Origin: Salisapilia sapeloensis
Taxonomy: Eukaryota > Oomycota > Peronosporomycetes > Peronosporales > Salisapiliaceae
NCBI GenBank assembly: GCA_023334545.1
Contig: JAADVB010000118.1
Location: 1 to 53,983, forward strand
Direction: 5' to 3'
Length of the DNA: 53,983 nt
Shown one piece after another: positions 51,407-53,983 of the stretch. The translations under genes were made by a program, and so were the position numbers. The stretch's first letter is position 1. Every line of letters begins with the position of its first letter. Below the pieces are notes generated by a model. That model saw only the letters and a program-made list of their open reading frames with translations, did no database searches and was not told the DNA's origin.

Positions 51407-52886
51407 ATGTCTACCATCTCTTCTCCGCAACTCCACGCCCTTCGCGCTCACATCAGAGCCCACGTACACGCCTCCACACACGCTCCGGACGCTAACGCAC
51501 AGGACGCCGTCGCGCGAATCCAGTCCGTATTCGACTGCACCGTCCGGAACGGCGAGAACCAGTCAGCCGTCCTGCTCGCGCCGGCGGACGCACCTACGCA
51601 GTCCGTCGTCGCCCATGCGCTTCGAGGTCTCCAGCGTCATGCGCGCCCGTTCCTCCACGTCTATCTCAATGGAGCGATTCTCCAGAGCGAGATTGAGGCG
51701 TTCAAAGAGATCATCGCGCAGCTGACGCAGGACGACGCCATCACGCTGCCTGTACATGTGCTATCATACTTTTATCCGTTCCTAAAGCTCATGCATCCTG
51801 CACGCTAGAGACTGTCCTATTGGAAAATGTACGAGTACCTCAAGCAGGTGCTAGCAGACAAGGCCAGGGAGAACGTCCCTGTCATCGTCATTCTCGACGG
51901 ACTCGAGAAATTCGCGAGCGCTGGCACGTCCAAGCAGCTTTTGCTCTACAACCTCCTCGACTGGCTTCAGGTAGCTCTTTTGCACTCCCATTCATCCTTG
52001 TGCGACTACTCATAGCTCCACAATAGACGACGGACGTCCAACTTGGTGTGCTCGGCATCACTCCCGACTACAATATCGTCTCCCACTTGGAAAAGCGCGT
52101 GCGGTCGAGGTATGTTGTACGCTTATCCTATCAATTGCTGCATCTTCTTTCCTCTTGTGCCATAAACGTAGATTCTCCAGCCTACAAGTAGTCCTCGATC
52201 GACCATCCTTGCCCCAGGTGAAGCACCTCATGCAGCAAACTCTCCGTCTATCGTCCATGGACTCCGCTTCAGACTTACCACAAGAATACGTCGAGACCTT
52301 TGACCAGAACGTTCGAGAGCAACTAGAGGCAAAAGAAGGACCGTTGCATGACATGATCGCGCTAGAGTACGATATCGGCAGAGGCCAGCAGTTCTTCCTC
52401 ACCCTCGCTGCTGCTGCCTCCTACCAACTGTCGCCAGAGGAACCTCAGCTCACTCTTGATCACTGGAAAAAGGCTTTCCAACTGCTGGACCAAGACCACG
52501 AACTCGCTTCCATTCGACTCGTCCATGATGACGCTCTTGCGCTTCTAATCGGCATGCGACACCTTGAAAAGGACCAGCACGCGGTCTATACTCTAGAGAT
52601 GGTGTACGACAAGTGGCGGAGGTTCTACGACAGTCGAGAGATTGAAGACCAGATGCCCACGAGATCCGAAGCGCATCGAGCGCTCCAGCACTTGCTACAG
52701 CTGCATCTCGTTCGGGATGCTGGAGACGCCTTCCGACTTGGACACACTGCCAGTGGCGAGGCACTCTCTCCAGAGTTTCGAGCCGTTCAGCTCAACATGG
52801 ACCCACGTAGGCTAGATGAGCTCATCGCCAACGGTAGTGTAATATGCACGACGACTCTGCGGGAATGGGCGGTGAACGGGGTGTAG
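51407..52886 (+). CDS. ORC4: Origin recognition complex subunit 4 (ORC4)
   Basis: Four exons: 51407-51751, 51809-51970, 52027-52109 and 52172-52886; 434 residues, as in animals; introns 57, 56 and 62 nt. Matches to ORC4 include LHVYLNGAILQSEIEAFKEI, VPVIVILDGLEKFASAGTSK, QLLLYNLLDWLQTTDVQLGV, LGITPDYNIVSHLEKRVRSR then FSSLQVVLD, and the winged-helix part SIRLVHDDALALLIGMRHLE, VYTLEMVYDKWRRFY and EAHRALQHLLQLHLVRDAG. The Walker A site is replaced by VLLAPADAPTQS (residues 56-66), and the Walker B acidic pair by DGLE. The arginine-finger motif EKRVRSRF is kept. The protein should still join ORC and complete the ORC1 ATPase site but is unlikely to bind ATP itself. Confidence 0.9.
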
Positions 52887-53983
52887 GAAGTAGTCTGTAC
52901 CGATTCTCTCGTATCTAGTATGCAGATCAAGACTTGTAAAGCTGCAAATGATAGTTCTACCATCAGAGCTACATCGTTCATGTCAATGGTGTCGATCACA
53001 TTCTTTCGTACGCAACTATGAATTTGCGTTCTAGTTTTCATTCCAAGCCAACCCATATACCATTCCGGACTAGGCTATATTGCTTCTTTACCTAGAGCTT
53101 ACAAGTAGCTTTTATCCATACATGGATATCAAAATCATCACTTTTTGATGGCTCGCTTTCATGTGACTAAACAAGAGATTACAATGAATTCAGATAGGTT
53201 TTATCGTGTATCTACATGTAGCTGGTGGTGAATTGGATGCGAATTTTATTATAGTCCAGTATGAACTGAAGGCGTCGATAATGGTACGTTAGCGCAGAGC
53301 TCTATTCCGGCAACAAGCTGAACAATGATACCGCATGCAACGTCATTTACAATTGTAACTCTTATCTTTGGATGGCGTATTGGAAATACGCCCTGTATCC
53401 AACGCGACATCAGATTGCACCGGGAAGCACCGAACAAAAAAAAAGACACACGAAAAGACGAGCTCTCTCCACCTCAGCATTAACTTGAATCTGAATAAGT
53501 TAGTTTTGTCGGCTATCTACGCTCGACGTCGAGCTCGGCAACAAAATCCCACCCCATCCCAGCAGGAACACGTATTGAATACCAACAATACTATTTAGAA
53601 CATACAAGTTGATGGAAAGTAAGTATCAGATTCGGCTTCAAGGTATCAGTTACGGCGAAGTCATGCGCATTGAGTTTGAAGCACACCCTGCTATTGAAAA
53701 TCAACTACCAATTGCCATTCAAAAAGACATACATCCGGCATCTCCCAACAAATTTTAGGTAAGAAGTGTAGCAGAGTTCTCAAGCATCCACTATTCAGTA
53801 CTAGACGTCTAGATCTTCCAATCACGCAGTGAAAACAAATACAGCACCGACTCCGACGCCATAGGCGTTACACTTGCAGAGCAACCTAAAGGTTTTTGCT
53901 TCAGCGTATTCATCATGGTGCTACAGATACAAAATTTACTCCAGCTTTACCAACGAAAGCTAGATAGCACAGACAGTCTATCG
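52887..53983. other. AT-rich intergenic end of window
   Basis: About 1.1 kb after the ORC4 stop. Only short open frames (under 90 codons) without domains occur. A 48-codon frame from the ATG at 53611 shows no family. No RNA gene or repeat seen. Confidence 0.5.

Noticed and set aside
50949-51725. 258-codon plus-strand frame spanning the Ras 3' end and ORC4 5' end
   Set aside because: Out of frame with both well supported genes; no domain.
53611-53760. 48-codon ATG-started frame near the window end
   Set aside because: No family recognised; could not be extended by splicing within the window.

Overview
The window is nuclear DNA from a eukaryote, most probably an oomycete (Peronosporales-like). 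The reasons are dense short-intron genes alternating with AT-rich gene-poor blocks, a set of stramenopile-style proteins (ABCG transporter, P4-ATPase, GRAM-myotubularin, CBM48-type PFK-2/FBPase-2, type II membrane GH5 glucanase), and several conserved proteins without a known name. No bacterial, viral or organellar gene was seen. Gene models were built by hand from reading frames and GT-AG junctions. The 43 introns I placed are all 48-69 nt, and every junction preserves frame. Starts were moved to true ATG codons where the open frame began upstream of one.

Layout: 1-523 is the 3' end of an ABCG transporter. 524-11341 is mostly gene-poor and holds only a multi-pass membrane protein (2487-4616) and a KA1-like/helical-repeat protein (6125-7294), with a 4 kb empty block before the next gene. 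From 11342 to 32825 the DNA is packed: four-PH-domain protein, ubiquitin-like-fold protein, coiled-coil protein with a CHORD-like zinc module, small serine-rich protein, GYF-TatSF1 splicing factor, MoaE, LLP homolog, branched-chain keto acid dehydrogenase E1 alpha, DONSON, a basic coiled-coil protein, GRAM-myotubularin, P4-ATPase and a small membrane protein. After a 1.2 kb gap come CBM48-PFKFB, AP-4 mu, mitoribosomal mS35, a broken SPT2-type chromatin gene, BCAS2/SPF27, membrane GH5 glucanase, F-box/FIST protein, mitochondrial [2Fe-2S] ferredoxin, VPS9 Rab-GEF, a DCX-like/Ras fusion and ORC4. The last 1.1 kb is non-coding.

The genes are mainly housekeeping and do not form one pathway. Themes are phosphoinositide/membrane traffic (PH, myotubularin, P4-ATPase, AP-4, VPS9, Ras), splicing (TatSF1, BCAS2), replication (DONSON, ORC4) and mitochondria (BCKDHA, mS35, ferredoxin). 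Many genes are arranged head-to-head (70-170 bp between ATGs) or tail-to-tail (16-109 bp between stops), so shared promoters and overlapping 3' UTRs are likely.

Most unusual items: a Ras GTPase with an N-terminal doublecortin/ubiquitin-like domain; an SPT2/SAM/TFIIS-N gene broken by frame changes and an in-frame TAA; an ORC4 that has lost its P-loop but keeps the arginine-finger motif; and a coiled-coil protein ending in a CHORD-like zinc module.
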